Assembly (NCBI GenBank): GCA_900317915.1
Contig: ONIO01000009.1
Span: 1 to 47,836 of the forward strand
From: an uncultured Lachnospiraceae bacterium
GTDB taxonomy: Bacteria > Bacillota > Clostridia > Lachnospirales > Lachnospiraceae
Length of the DNA stretch: 47,836 nucleotides
Direction of reading: 5' to 3'
In this document: positions 8,964 to 16,864 of the stretch, piece after piece
Numbering within the stretch: the first letter of the stretch is position 1
Layout of the letters: every line of letters starts with the position of its first letter
Position numbers and translations under genes: made by a program
The notes under the pieces: generated by a model
What the model saw: the letters and a program-made list of their open reading frames with translations, nothing else
Told to the model about the DNA's origin: nothing
Database searches by the model: none

Positions 8964-10586
8964 CTATTTCTCCCACTTATCGCAGAGATCATTAATCTGA
9001 TCCGCAAACTTACCCATATCCTTATTGGCAAGCCCTGCAGAGCGCTTAATAATAGACATAAGACGCTGTCCTGCTGCCACCAGACGGTTGTAGATTTGCA
9101 TCGAGGTCTTACCACCCTTACTGAGGTGCTTAAAGACAGATACTTTCTCTCGGCGCTCACGACTGCCTGCAGCAATCTGTTCTCCTGTAAGGAGATCCCA
9201 TGCATCACCAGAATAAGGTGCTGTGGCATCGAATCCATAGGTGTCATGAACCAGTGCAGCATAATTATCTGTGACCTCATCCTGACCATGGACCACGAAT
9301 ACCTTCTTCGGAGGATTCTCCTTAAAGTGACTAATCCAGTCTAAGAGATGTGGCTGATCTGCATGTCCACTGATACCAGGGAGATTCTTAATGGTGGCAT
9401 TGACTTCGATCTCTTCACCGAAGATATGTACTTTCTTCGCTCCATGTAGGAGGTTGAATCCAAGTGTCCCTGGAACCTGATAGCCTACAAATAGGATGGT
9501 TGATTCTGGTCGCCACAGATTATGCTTCAAGTGGTGACGGATACGACCCGCTTCACACATACCAGATGCAGAGATGATAACCTTCGGCTTTTTATCAAAG
9601 TTAATCATCTTCGACTCTTCTGGAGATACTGCCGTACGTAGGCCTGGGAAGGAAATGGGGTTGATTCCATTCTTCACCATCTCCATGGCATCTGTATCAA
9701 AGCATTCCGATACATTCATGGAGAAAATATGTGTGGCTTCCAATGCCAGGGGGCTATCCATATAGACGTCAAAGTCTGGCAGATCTGGAATAATCTTCTC
9801 TGACTTAATCCGTCGGATGAAGTAAAGCATCTCTTGGGTTCGACCTACAGAGAAGGCTGGGATAACCAAGTTACCACCCCCCTGAATGGTTTGCCGAATC
9901 ACATCAGCCAGTGCCACTGCATAGTCCTGTGGCTTATCATGTACCCGGTCTCCATAAGTAGATTCTGTTAGTACATAATCTGCATCACATATGAACTCAG
10001 GATCCCGAATGAGGGGTTGGTCTACATTTCCAATATCTCCTGAGAAGACCACCTTCACCTCCTGGTCCTCCTCTGTCATCCATACTTCAATGGATGAGGA
10101 ACCAAGAAGATGTCCTGCGTCTACAAAGCGAATATCTATCCCATCTGCCACCGAAACTCTCTCGTGATAATGGCAGGGGACGAAGTGCTCTAATACCTTC
10201 TCTGCATCCTCTACGGTGTAGAGAGGCTCGATTAATTCGCCGCCTGAACGACGAGCCTTACGATTCTTCCATTCTACTTCTGACTCCTGGATATGTGCGG
10301 AGTCCTTCAGCATAATCTGGCAGAGCTGCGTGGTGGCCTCTGTGGCGTAGACATGTCCACGAAAACCATGATTATAAAGAAGTGGAAGCAATCCACTATG
10401 GTCAATATGTGCATGGGTAATCAGGACAAAATCAATCTCCGATGCATTCACCGGTATCTCCTGATTGGTATAGATATCTGCCCCCTGCTCCATACCCACA
10501 TCTACTAGAAACCGTTGCCCTGCTGCCTCCAGATAGTGACAGCTGCCCGTGACTTCATGATCCGCGCCTAAGAATACAATCTTCAT
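8964..10586 (-). CDS. Beta-CASP metallo-beta-lactamase-fold RNase-like hydrolase
   Basis: 540 residues. The metallo-beta-lactamase metal motif THAHIDHSG is at residues 57-65 (H58, H60, D62, H63), with a later SGDIGNVDQP strand, and the beta-CASP motifs TYGDRVHD, SASGMCEAGRIRHHLKH and GISGHADQPHLLDW follow. This is the CPSF73/Ysh1-like RNA-processing family found widely in bacteria and archaea, so an RNA nuclease activity is likely, but substrates are unknown. A GGGGG site lies 7 nt before the ATG. About 80 bp separate it from the downstream aminopeptidase gene, with no obvious terminator. Confidence 0.9.
   Translation of the reverse strand: MKIVFLGADHEVTGSCHYLEAAGQRFLVDVGMEQGADIYTNQEIPVNASEIDFVLITHAHIDHSGLLPLLYNHGFRGHVYATEATTQLCQIMLKDSAHIQESEVEWKNRKARRSGGELIEPLYTVEDAEKVLEHFVPCHYHERVSVADGIDIRFVDAGHLLGSSSIEVWMTEEDQEVKVVFSGDIGNVDQPLIRDPEFICDADYVLTESTYGDRVHDKPQDYAVALADVIRQTIQGGGNLVIPAFSVGRTQEMLYFIRRIKSEKIIPDLPDFDVYMDSPLALEATHIFSMNVSECFDTDAMEMVKNGINPISFPGLRTAVSPEESKMINFDKKPKVIISASGMCEAGRIRHHLKHNLWRPESTILFVGYQVPGTLGFNLLHGAKKVHIFGEEIEVNATIKNLPGISGHADQPHLLDWISHFKENPPKKVFVVHGQDEVTDNYAALVHDTYGFDATAPYSGDAWDLLTGEQIAAGSRERREKVSVFKHLSKGGKTSMQIYNRLVAAGQRLMSIIKRSAGLANKDMGKFADQINDLCDKWEK
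10019..10031 (+). repeat. Dispersed motif copy 4
   Basis: GGTCTACATTTCC inside the beta-CASP gene (antisense to it); its complement is read as G-N-V-D-Q. Confidence 0.75.
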
Positions 10587-10718
10587 AGAGCTACCCCCTT
10601 TTCATGTGCATCCTTGGAGTTCCCTTTGGCTCTGGATGCTTTTGTCCATTTTACAGGTTTTATTTGCTTCCATTGTAACACACTAGAGCGTTCTGGGCAC
10701 TGTTCAAGGAAGGCAAAA

Positions 10719-10759
10719 TACAAAAAAGACACCTCAAGTCATTCGGGACTTGAAGTGCC
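10719..10759 (-). terminator. Terminator at the end of the nickel/dehydratase-like cluster
   Basis: Read leftward, a stem of about 12 bp (core TTCAAGTC/GACTTGAG) with loop CCGAAT is followed by TCTTTTTTG. It lies 28 bp after the AcsB-like gene and closes that transcript before the beta-CASP gene. Confidence 0.85.
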
Positions 10760-10786
10760 TTCCATACTCTACTTGGATCCTCTAGA

Positions 10787-11476
10787 TCACAGCATCTTCT
10801 CTACTTCCTTACAGATATCCTGAATCTTACAAGCATCACAGTCCATATGGACCTTACTTGTGAGATGATCTAGGGCCTGTGTGATCTCCTCAGATCTCTC
10901 TAGAATGTGACCAGCCTCGCTATAGTCGAAGTCTGGATCTGTAACGAATATCAATTGTACTGCTTCTACTTCTGGAAGCTTATGATAGGCCTCGAGAAAC
11001 ATGCTACCCACTTCTTGGAAAGATAGACCACATTCAAGGTCTTCCCTTCTAAGGCGAACACTCTCCTGATTCTTCATGGCAGATATTCTCATCATGAATC
11101 CTTTCGGATACAAATGATAACGGACATATTCTAAGGCACGAACCAGCTTATAGAGATGATCTGTATCCTCTACAGAGCCCTCCTTCACACGAATCAGTGC
11201 GATTCTGGCATAGGGCATATCTCCCTGTATCTCTGCTAATTCTGGTCCATACACATAGATTCCATCTCCCTCTACGAGACCCTTGTCCTCAGTGATTGCT
11301 ACACCACCTAGACCAGCCTTACCACTGCCACCTAATTCATAAGCAGTTTCATTGGCAAAAATCAACTGGTTACGGCCTTCGTCTGGCCATAAGGCAGTCT
11401 TTTTCATATAGGTCTTCATTTCTTTAGAAGTGAATAATCCATTGATCAATTGTATTGTCTTATCATATAACTTCAT
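10787..11476 (-). CDS. AcsB-like (acetyl-CoA synthase middle-domain-like) protein with C-terminal Cys motif
   Basis: 229 residues. Residues ~100-185 (region LYKLVRALEYVRYHL...GFMMRIS...GLSFQEVGSMF...VQLIFVTDPD) resemble, from memory, the domain of acetyl-CoA synthase (AcsB/CdhC) that precedes the A-cluster domain. The A-cluster domain itself is missing. A short C-terminal motif CDACKIQDIC (C213, C216, C222) could bind a metal or Fe-S cluster. It is the last gene of the cluster with CooC, CooT and the dehydratase-like proteins, which fits an accessory role in CO-dehydrogenase/ACS-like metal chemistry. The AcsB link is moderate; an unrelated cluster-specific protein is the alternative. Confidence 0.45.
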   Translation of the reverse strand: MKLYDKTIQLINGLFTSKEMKTYMKKTALWPDEGRNQLIFANETAYELGGSGKAGLGGVAITEDKGLVEGDGIYVYGPELAEIQGDMPYARIALIRVKEGSVEDTDHLYKLVRALEYVRYHLYPKGFMMRISAMKNQESVRLRREDLECGLSFQEVGSMFLEAYHKLPEVEAVQLIFVTDPDFDYSEAGHILERSEEITQALDHLTSKVHMDCDACKIQDICKEVEKML

Positions 11477-11496
11477 AAAAATACCTTAGTACAACA

Positions 11497-11664
11497 TCAG
11501 ATCTTACGATTACGCTCCCTCTTATCGTATCCCTTACCCAGGACACCCTCTAGCTTAGCGCAGAGTTTCATGTCTAAATTAAAGAAATATACGGCAAAGG
11601 AAAGTACAAATAATACTGCAATTACAATTGCAATAATCAATACGATATGTAGAAATAACTCCAT
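11497..11664 (-). CDS. 55-residue single-pass membrane protein of the cluster
   Basis: A short frame starts at ATG 11664 with GGAGG 6 nt upstream and ends at TGA 11497-11499. Residues 1-28 are hydrophobic (MELFLHIVLIIAIVIAVLFV then more), with a basic C-terminal tail (GKGYDKRERNRK). This predicts an N-terminal membrane anchor with a cytoplasmic positive tail. It lies 16 bp after the activase gene and 20 bp before the AcsB-like gene on the same strand, so it is very likely translated with them. It may tether the complex to the membrane; that is inference. Confidence 0.7.
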   Translation of the reverse strand: MELFLHIVLIIAIVIAVLFVLSFAVYFFNLDMKLCAKLEGVLGKGYDKRERNRKI

Positions 11665-11680
11665 CTTCTACCTCCTATCA

Positions 11681-12475
11681 CTAGGCATTCATGCCCTTCT
11701 GGCGTGCATATTCTGCAGCACCAAGTGCTCCCATCAGCTGAGGATCGATTGGCAGCTCGATCACCTTCAGGTGCAGTACCTTCTCGATTGCTTCCTTCAG
11801 ACCATCATTCTTCGCACATCCGCCAGTCAGTGTGATCTTATCTGTTGCACCAGCCTTCTTCGCCATTACGAAGCAGCGCTTGGCAACTGACAACTCAATA
11901 CCAGCTGCGATCTCATCCATTGGCTTACCCTCTCCTACAAGAGAGATAACCTCGGACTCAGCAAATACAGTACACTGTGCAGTGATTGGAATCACATTCT
12001 TCGCCTGAAGAGACAGCTTAGAGAAGTCCGTAAGCTCCATCTCGAAGGCACGAGCCATTGCTTCGAAGAAACGGCCTGTACCAGCGGCGCACTTATCATT
12101 CATAGCGAAATTCAGTACAGTTCCGTCGGTATCTACGGCGATACCCTTAACGTCCTGTCCACCAATATCGATAATAGCCTTAACACTTGGGTCAGCCACA
12201 TGTACACCCATGGCATGGCAGCTGATCTCTGAGATATTCTCATCTGCAAATGGAACCTTATTACGTCCATAACCTGTACCTACCAAGTAGGTCAGATCCT
12301 TGGGATCATTTAAGTCTGGAACCTTAGCAACAGCCTGATCTAATGCATCCTGACAGCTTAATACAGAATTGATTCTACTACGCAGTGTTACATCAGATAC
12401 AATCTTACCTGTCTCATCAATGATGACACACTTTGTATAGGTACTTCCTGAATCACATCCACCAAAGTATTTCAT
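11681..12475 (-). CDS. ATP-dependent activase of 2-hydroxyacyl-CoA dehydratase/benzoyl-CoA reductase type
   Basis: 264 residues of the ASKHA-fold BcrAD/BadFG/HgdC family. The N-terminal phosphate loop reads GGCDSGSTYTKCVIID (residues 5-20), with a central DIGGQDVKGI, the cluster-binding motif NDKCAAGTGRF and a second Cys region near QCTVFAESE, then TLTGGCAKN. Such homodimers hold one [4Fe-4S] cluster between subunits and use ATP hydrolysis to push a low-potential electron into the partner enzyme, here the two proteins encoded immediately upstream. AGGAGG lies 4 nt before the ATG. Confidence 0.93.
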   Translation of the reverse strand: MKYFGGCDSGSTYTKCVIIDETGKIVSDVTLRSRINSVLSCQDALDQAVAKVPDLNDPKDLTYLVGTGYGRNKVPFADENISEISCHAMGVHVADPSVKAIIDIGGQDVKGIAVDTDGTVLNFAMNDKCAAGTGRFFEAMARAFEMELTDFSKLSLQAKNVIPITAQCTVFAESEVISLVGEGKPMDEIAAGIELSVAKRCFVMAKKAGATDKITLTGGCAKNDGLKEAIEKVLHLKVIELPIDPQLMGALGAAEYARQKGMNA

Positions 12476-12555
12476 ATATCCTCCTTTTTGGGCATCTCTT
12501 TTACGATGCCCAGGTTACTTCTTCTATTCGCAGTTCATGACGGCATGGTTTCCAT

Positions 12556-14103
12556 TTACCATGCATTCACATCATCGATTACCTCAAGACTTGGATCGAT
12601 TGGCTCCTCATTCATGATGGTTCTCATGTAACGGTTGACATCATCACGAATGTTCTGTCTCGGGATAACACGTGGATCCATAAGGTCATGGTTAACCCAA
12701 ACCAGACGGACGCCATGCTCTCTTGCACGCTCCTCGAAAAGGCCATGCATACCATCTAAGGCCTTGCAGGAGATGTGCTCCCAGAGGATAACCATGTCTG
12801 CATTATAGTAGTCGCAGAATCTCCAGAGATCATCTAACAGTACCTCGTATCCACCATGGGTACGGTTACGCATGATCATCTCCTGATAGAGCTTAGCGAT
12901 ATCGTAGATAGCCTGCTCTGGATCATCCTCACTAACAGTATCGAAGTATACCAGGCTCAGCATATCTACTAAAGGGAGAATTCCCCAGCAGTTCTGCAGC
13001 CATGGTAAAAAGTCGGTATAGTACTGGGCCTGTACACCCCAGATGATTGCTCTATGACGAGCATTCGGGATGACATGCTCTCCCTTCTTAAAGGACTCCT
13101 GGGCCAGACGAGAGATCTTCTCATCGGCTGTAAGAAATGCTGGTGCACGTCCTGCAACTGCCATATAGGTGGTCTCTGCATAGAGAGCTAAGTTAGCACC
13201 GATAACCTGTGGATTGTCGGTACGAGACATCTCCATCCAGCTAAAGCGATGACGATTCTCTGCATTGAAGCGCTTGATATTGGTGAAATATGCATCCCAA
13301 TCCCACTTCTCTCCAGTATTGTCCTCGATGAACTTAATGGCATTACGGATCTCCTGTGCACAGTAATCCTGGACACCCTCCTCTGTATGACGAAGAGGTG
13401 CTGCGATCTGGAAACATGGAATGCCAGCTGCATCATAGGCACGGGACATAATACCATTACCCATAAGAGAGCCATCACAAGTGGTGTTACACTGGATTGC
13501 ACATGCACCAAAAAGTGGCATATCATCATCGATGGCTACACCAGCCTCTGCTGCAGGCATTGGACATACGTCACCAGGCATCCCCATCTCCTGGACGACA
13601 TCCAGATAATGAGTAACTGCCGAACCATTTAAGAGGACAGATACATAGACTGCTGCTGTCTCCCAGCTGACTGCCTTCAGATTCGGGAATCCACACATAA
13701 TGGTGAACATCTCATTCTCGTCTAAGATAACGCACTTCTTAGAGAAGGCCTCATCATTACCTACATTCTTATCTGCACGGAATACATTGGTAAGAAGGTC
13801 TGCTACGTCCTTTGCAACCAGATCATATTCCTCATGAGCGATACGGAGATAGTTGCCTCGAAGGCCTGCCGTATGCTTATCAATCATGTGAGGTACTGCC
13901 AGATAATTTAACATCCAGCGATAACGGAAGAAGCCCTTTACATTATTTGGCTTCAGCATGAACTTACCAAGCATACCCATGATCTTCAGCCAGCGGCCAT
14001 AATCATACATGGTATCCTTGAATCCACGCCACTCTCTTCTCTTTTTTACTCTGCCTTTGGTATAGAGATCACCGAGGCGTTCACTTCCAGCTTTTGCTCC
14101 CAT
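12556..14103 (-). CDS. 2-hydroxyacyl-CoA dehydratase/double-cubane-type protein, large subunit
   Basis: 515 residues of the HgdA/HgdB-BcrB/C superfamily. Candidate Fe-S ligands are in GDVCPMPAAEAG and GACAIQCNTTCDGSLMG, and the C-terminal half has the second Rossmann-like domain (DMVILWEHISCKALDGMHG). The protein is longer than classical subunits (~380-430 residues), mostly by an N-terminal extension of ~100 residues. Together with the 397-residue neighbour it would form a heterodimeric Fe-S enzyme activated by the downstream ATPase. The natural substrate is unknown; relatives include dehydratases, benzoyl-CoA reductases and double-cubane cluster proteins. The start lies 2 bp after the upstream stop, with GGAGG inside the preceding gene. 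Confidence 0.85.
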   Translation of the reverse strand: MGAKAGSERLGDLYTKGRVKKRREWRGFKDTMYDYGRWLKIMGMLGKFMLKPNNVKGFFRYRWMLNYLAVPHMIDKHTAGLRGNYLRIAHEEYDLVAKDVADLLTNVFRADKNVGNDEAFSKKCVILDENEMFTIMCGFPNLKAVSWETAAVYVSVLLNGSAVTHYLDVVQEMGMPGDVCPMPAAEAGVAIDDDMPLFGACAIQCNTTCDGSLMGNGIMSRAYDAAGIPCFQIAAPLRHTEEGVQDYCAQEIRNAIKFIEDNTGEKWDWDAYFTNIKRFNAENRHRFSWMEMSRTDNPQVIGANLALYAETTYMAVAGRAPAFLTADEKISRLAQESFKKGEHVIPNARHRAIIWGVQAQYYTDFLPWLQNCWGILPLVDMLSLVYFDTVSEDDPEQAIYDIAKLYQEMIMRNRTHGGYEVLLDDLWRFCDYYNADMVILWEHISCKALDGMHGLFEERAREHGVRLVWVNHDLMDPRVIPRQNIRDDVNRYMRTIMNEEPIDPSLEVIDDVNAW

Positions 14104-14105
14104 AC

Positions 14106-15299
14106 TTACGCCTCCTTCTTCTCTTGAATCTTCTTGATTTCAATACTCTCTACAAATGCCTGCACACGGGTACGGATCTGCCCAGAGTTACCAACTGCAT
14201 AAGGGCGATCGATGGTAAGAACTGGATAGTTATATTCCTCACGAAGGACATAGGTACCGGTTACTCTCTCATATGCCCAAGGATCACAGAACTTCATCTG
14301 CTCATAGATGATACCATCTGCCTTATATTCCTTAGCGATCCGATTGACATATGCCTTACGGCCATTGACACGCTCTAGATTCATGTGACGAGGGCACATG
14401 GAGTTCTGCATATACTGGCGACAGATCTGTGTCAGTACATCCTCACTATCATTTAATTCGATATGCTTTCTTCCAGGAAGTGATCCATAGCAGAAACGGT
14501 CTGCTACAACCAGAGCACCGGACTCCTCGATGAGCTTAATCATATCGATGTCGTCGATTTCAGAGCCAACCACTGCAACTCTTGCACGGTACTGTGGCTT
14601 TGGATCTGGCTCACGGGTCTTTAATTCTTCAAGAGTCTCCTCAAGGATTGTGAGGATCTTATCCTTTGGGCATACATAGGATGCCATACACAGTACATGG
14701 AATTCATATCCTGTGATACGAGGATTATCCTCTTTACGATAGTCTCCAATAGCGTTGATCACATCACAGATCTTATTGTATTCCGTCACTGCCTTACGAA
14801 GTGCCTCATCAGAGACATCCACCCCATAATGCTCGTGAAGTGGCTCTAGGATCTTACTCCTACACTGTGAGATGTAGAGATTCAATGCATTGTCATCACA
14901 CTTCATTGGCACCTCAAGGTACTCATAGAAGAAGTCAGGCTTATCATTTACTTTCAAAAGTTCCATATTTTCAACACAGCGATTGATCATGGTACAACCA
15001 TCTGGAGTAATCAAGCTGTCTAGGAACTGATAACCACCTTCAATTGCCCGCTCTAAAAGAGCTCTTGTGTACTCGCATAAGAAGCTAGTCATATAGTAGG
15101 TTCCCATCTCAAGAGAACCTGTTCTCGGCGCACGTAAGCGCACCGTAAAGATTCCAGGCAGATCCATCAGGACTTCTGGTGTCTGGTAACATACATTACC
15201 AACGCACTTTCTCCCTTCTGCCTGTGCCTCACGTACCAGCTCATTATCCGCATCCATCAGCAATTCTTCTAGGCGGTACAAATGCTTCAGGTCTTTCAT
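14106..15299 (-). CDS. 2-hydroxyacyl-CoA dehydratase/double-cubane-type protein, small subunit
   Basis: 397 residues of the same superfamily. Cys-containing motifs are GKCVGNVCYQTPEV, SFLCEYTRALL, DGCTMINRCVENM and the family hallmark MKFCDPWAYERV near the C-terminus. These provide the ligands for a [4Fe-4S] or double-cubane cluster. It is encoded between cooC and the 515-residue partner on the same strand (GGGAGG site before the ATG, 2-bp gap to the partner). Which reaction it catalyses cannot be read from sequence. No CoA-transferase or hydroxyacid dehydrogenase gene, which fermentation-type 2-hydroxyacyl-CoA dehydratases usually have beside them, is in view. Confidence 0.85.
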   Translation of the reverse strand: MKDLKHLYRLEELLMDADNELVREAQAEGRKCVGNVCYQTPEVLMDLPGIFTVRLRAPRTGSLEMGTYYMTSFLCEYTRALLERAIEGGYQFLDSLITPDGCTMINRCVENMELLKVNDKPDFFYEYLEVPMKCDDNALNLYISQCRSKILEPLHEHYGVDVSDEALRKAVTEYNKICDVINAIGDYRKEDNPRITGYEFHVLCMASYVCPKDKILTILEETLEELKTREPDPKPQYRARVAVVGSEIDDIDMIKLIEESGALVVADRFCYGSLPGRKHIELNDSEDVLTQICRQYMQNSMCPRHMNLERVNGRKAYVNRIAKEYKADGIIYEQMKFCDPWAYERVTGTYVLREEYNYPVLTIDRPYAVGNSGQIRTRVQAFVESIEIKKIQEKKEA

Positions 15300-15323
15300 A
15301 TATATCCTCCCTTTTCGAAATCA

Positions 15324-16094
15324 TTAGATGATTTCAAGTACTTTTAGTGCCTGCTCCATGCCAGAGCAAACTGGATCCTCTCTAGGCACCATAAAGGCGC
15401 TATCACCACGCATATCCGATAGGGCCATCTCAGGATCATCCCCAATCATAGACAGAATCGGAAGGCCATAGGTATCCAACTGGCTTCGATCCACAGCTTG
15501 TGGAATGCGATTGATAATCAGTCCACTGTGCTGTGCCATTGTGAGATCCTCTGCCACTCTATGAATGGTCTCTGTAACCAAGAGCCCCTTCTTACTTGCG
15601 TCGGATACCAGGATTAGATGTGTCACCTCTTCCATAACCCGTCGATTCACCTGTTCGATTCCTGCCTCGCCATCAATTACCACATAGTCGTAATTATCAG
15701 CGATGGAACCGATAATCTCCTTGAGATAGGCATTTACCTTACAGTAGCAGCCTGCAGACTCAGGTCTTCCGATCGCTAGAAAGGAGATATTCTTCTCCTC
15801 CACCATTGCATCTACCATGCGAAACTTCGCTTCCCCTAATAGCTCAATGGCTGCCTTCTTCTCACCCTCTTCCGCCGTCTCAACGAACATCTTACGGATG
15901 TCATCCACTGTAGAACCAACCTCTACGCCTAGGGCTGTTGCCAGTCCAATGGCAGGGTCTGCATCAATGGCAAGTATTCTTCTGTCGGGATATATCTCAG
16001 ACAAAAGTCTCACACATTGAGCCGACAGTGATGTCTTACCCACGCCACCTTTTCCGGTAAATGCCAGAATTGTTGGCTTTTTTCCATCACTCAT
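15324..16094 (-). CDS. cooC: CooC-type nickel-insertion ATPase
   Basis: 256 residues of the SIMIBI/MinD P-loop family. The deviant Walker A reads FTGKGGVGKTSLSAQ (residues 12-26) and the switch region LAIDADPAIG (41-50). The CooC-specific C-x-C (GCYCKVN, C116 and C118), used by CooC dimers to bind one Ni(II), is present. In CO dehydrogenase operons CooC inserts nickel into the active-site cluster. Here the ATG overlaps the cooT stop (ATGA), so the two are translationally coupled. No CO dehydrogenase catalytic gene is in the window, so the client enzyme is in question. Confidence 0.9.
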   Translation of the reverse strand: MSDGKKPTILAFTGKGGVGKTSLSAQCVRLLSEIYPDRRILAIDADPAIGLATALGVEVGSTVDDIRKMFVETAEEGEKKAAIELLGEAKFRMVDAMVEEKNISFLAIGRPESAGCYCKVNAYLKEIIGSIADNYDYVVIDGEAGIEQVNRRVMEEVTHLILVSDASKKGLLVTETIHRVAEDLTMAQHSGLIINRIPQAVDRSQLDTYGLPILSMIGDDPEMALSDMRGDSAFMVPREDPVCSGMEQALKVLEII

Positions 16095-16312
16095 TGTGCC
16101 CTCCCAACAGTCTTACTTGCACCAGCTACTGGTTCTAAGACCACGATGCCATCCACCAGATTGACTTCCTTCAGGCTACCAGGCACAGACAGAGTCCGTT
16201 CCATGAGGTCCTTCAGGATTACCCGATCTGGTTTCACTTCCAGGGACATAACATTTTTCATCAGAATTGCATCCGCCGATACCACATTCTGGTAGGCCGT
16301 TGATAAACACAT
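16091..16312 (-). CDS. cooT: CooT-family nickel-binding protein
   Basis: 73 residues, beginning MCLSTAY like CooT proteins, whose second-residue Cys is the nickel ligand. The rest is a small beta-barrel-like sequence (SLEVKPDRVILKDLMER...LVDGIVVLE). CooT dimers bind one Ni ion and assist CO dehydrogenase maturation. A GGAGGGG site precedes the ATG by 6 nt, and its stop overlaps the cooC start. Some CooT proteins occur without CO dehydrogenase, so nickel delivery to another enzyme is possible. Confidence 0.85.
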   Translation of the reverse strand: MCLSTAYQNVVSADAILMKNVMSLEVKPDRVILKDLMERTLSVPGSLKEVNLVDGIVVLEPVAGASKTVGRAQ

Positions 16313-16374
16313 GCTTCTCCCCTCCTAACTTTATTATCCAGTTCACATTCCATCGATCTACCCACTTATCTTAG

Positions 16375-16385
16375 AAATGTAAACC
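16375..16385 (-). repeat. Dispersed motif copy 5
   Basis: GGTTTACATTT(C) on the minus strand, in the gap between the His-rich gene and cooT. Confidence 0.75.
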
Positions 16386-16410
16386 GTGTTTCTATTTTGT
16401 ATGATTGTAT

Positions 16411-16686
16411 TTACTCTACATGGAGTCGAGATAAGGCTTGATCTAGAATCTGATTACCCTCAGCATAAAAATCTGCCGCCTTATGAAGAAGAATATGTAA
16501 TTCCTCCATGCCACAGCTATGGAAGTATTCGCCAAGGTCCTCTAATTCTGCAAGATGCGATGCATTATGGTGCACCATATAGTGAAGCAGTACCTCTGCT
16601 TCCTCTTTGCTAGCTGGTGTATTAGAACCAGCCTCCAAATGCATATGATGATGATCATCCCCATGATGATGACTTACATTATCCAA
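16411..16686 (-). CDS. His-rich CooJ-like nickel-binding protein
   Basis: 91 residues. The N-terminus holds a histidine cluster (residues 5-16, SHHHGDDHHHMH), followed by an all-alpha domain with more His (LLHYMVHHNASHLAELEDL, ELHILLHKAADFY). The start is TTG at 16686 with GGGGG 6 nt upstream. It lies directly before cooT and cooC in the same orientation, so the order His-rich-CooT-CooC mirrors, in reverse, the CooC-CooT-CooJ nickel set of CO dehydrogenase operons. Nickel storage or delivery is inferred from composition and context; sequence similarity to CooJ itself is not claimed. Confidence 0.7.
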   Translation of the reverse strand: MDNVSHHHGDDHHHMHLEAGSNTPASKEEAEVLLHYMVHHNASHLAELEDLGEYFHSCGMEELHILLHKAADFYAEGNQILDQALSRLHVE

Positions 16687-16767
16687 AGCAATCCCCCTAT
16701 TGTCTTAAAACTCCAATTTTAAACTCGATAAAATCTAATAATTCAATGATTTTTTACCAAAAAAGGG

Positions 16768-16853
16768 TAAAAAAAGTACAGGCCCCCGCACCTGCAGGGA
16801 AAGTCAGCCAGGTATTGCCTAGCCAAGCCTTCCTTCCAATGCAGGGATCCTGT
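16768..16853 (-). terminator. Terminator-like structure after the oxidoreductase gene
   Basis: Read leftward, ACAGGATCCCTGCA pairs with TGCAGG...GGCCTGT around an inner GCTAGG/CCTGGC hairpin, followed by ACTTTTTTTAC. It lies just after the oxidoreductase stop, so the 938-residue gene may be partly uncoupled from the His-rich/cooTC part of the cluster. Confidence 0.6.
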
Positions 16854-16864
16854 CTTATTTTTAA

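Noticed and set aside
8930..9289. 119-codon frame overlapping the beta-CASP gene on the same strand
   Set aside because: It is an out-of-frame shadow of a gene with complete catalytic motifs.
13249..13632. 127-codon plus-strand frame inside the dehydratase-like gene
   Set aside because: Antisense shadow of a well-supported gene, with no ribosome binding site.
10787..16312. A classical Ni-CO dehydrogenase operon
   Set aside because: Accessory genes are present but no CooS-type catalytic subunit or CooF ferredoxin is found in the window.
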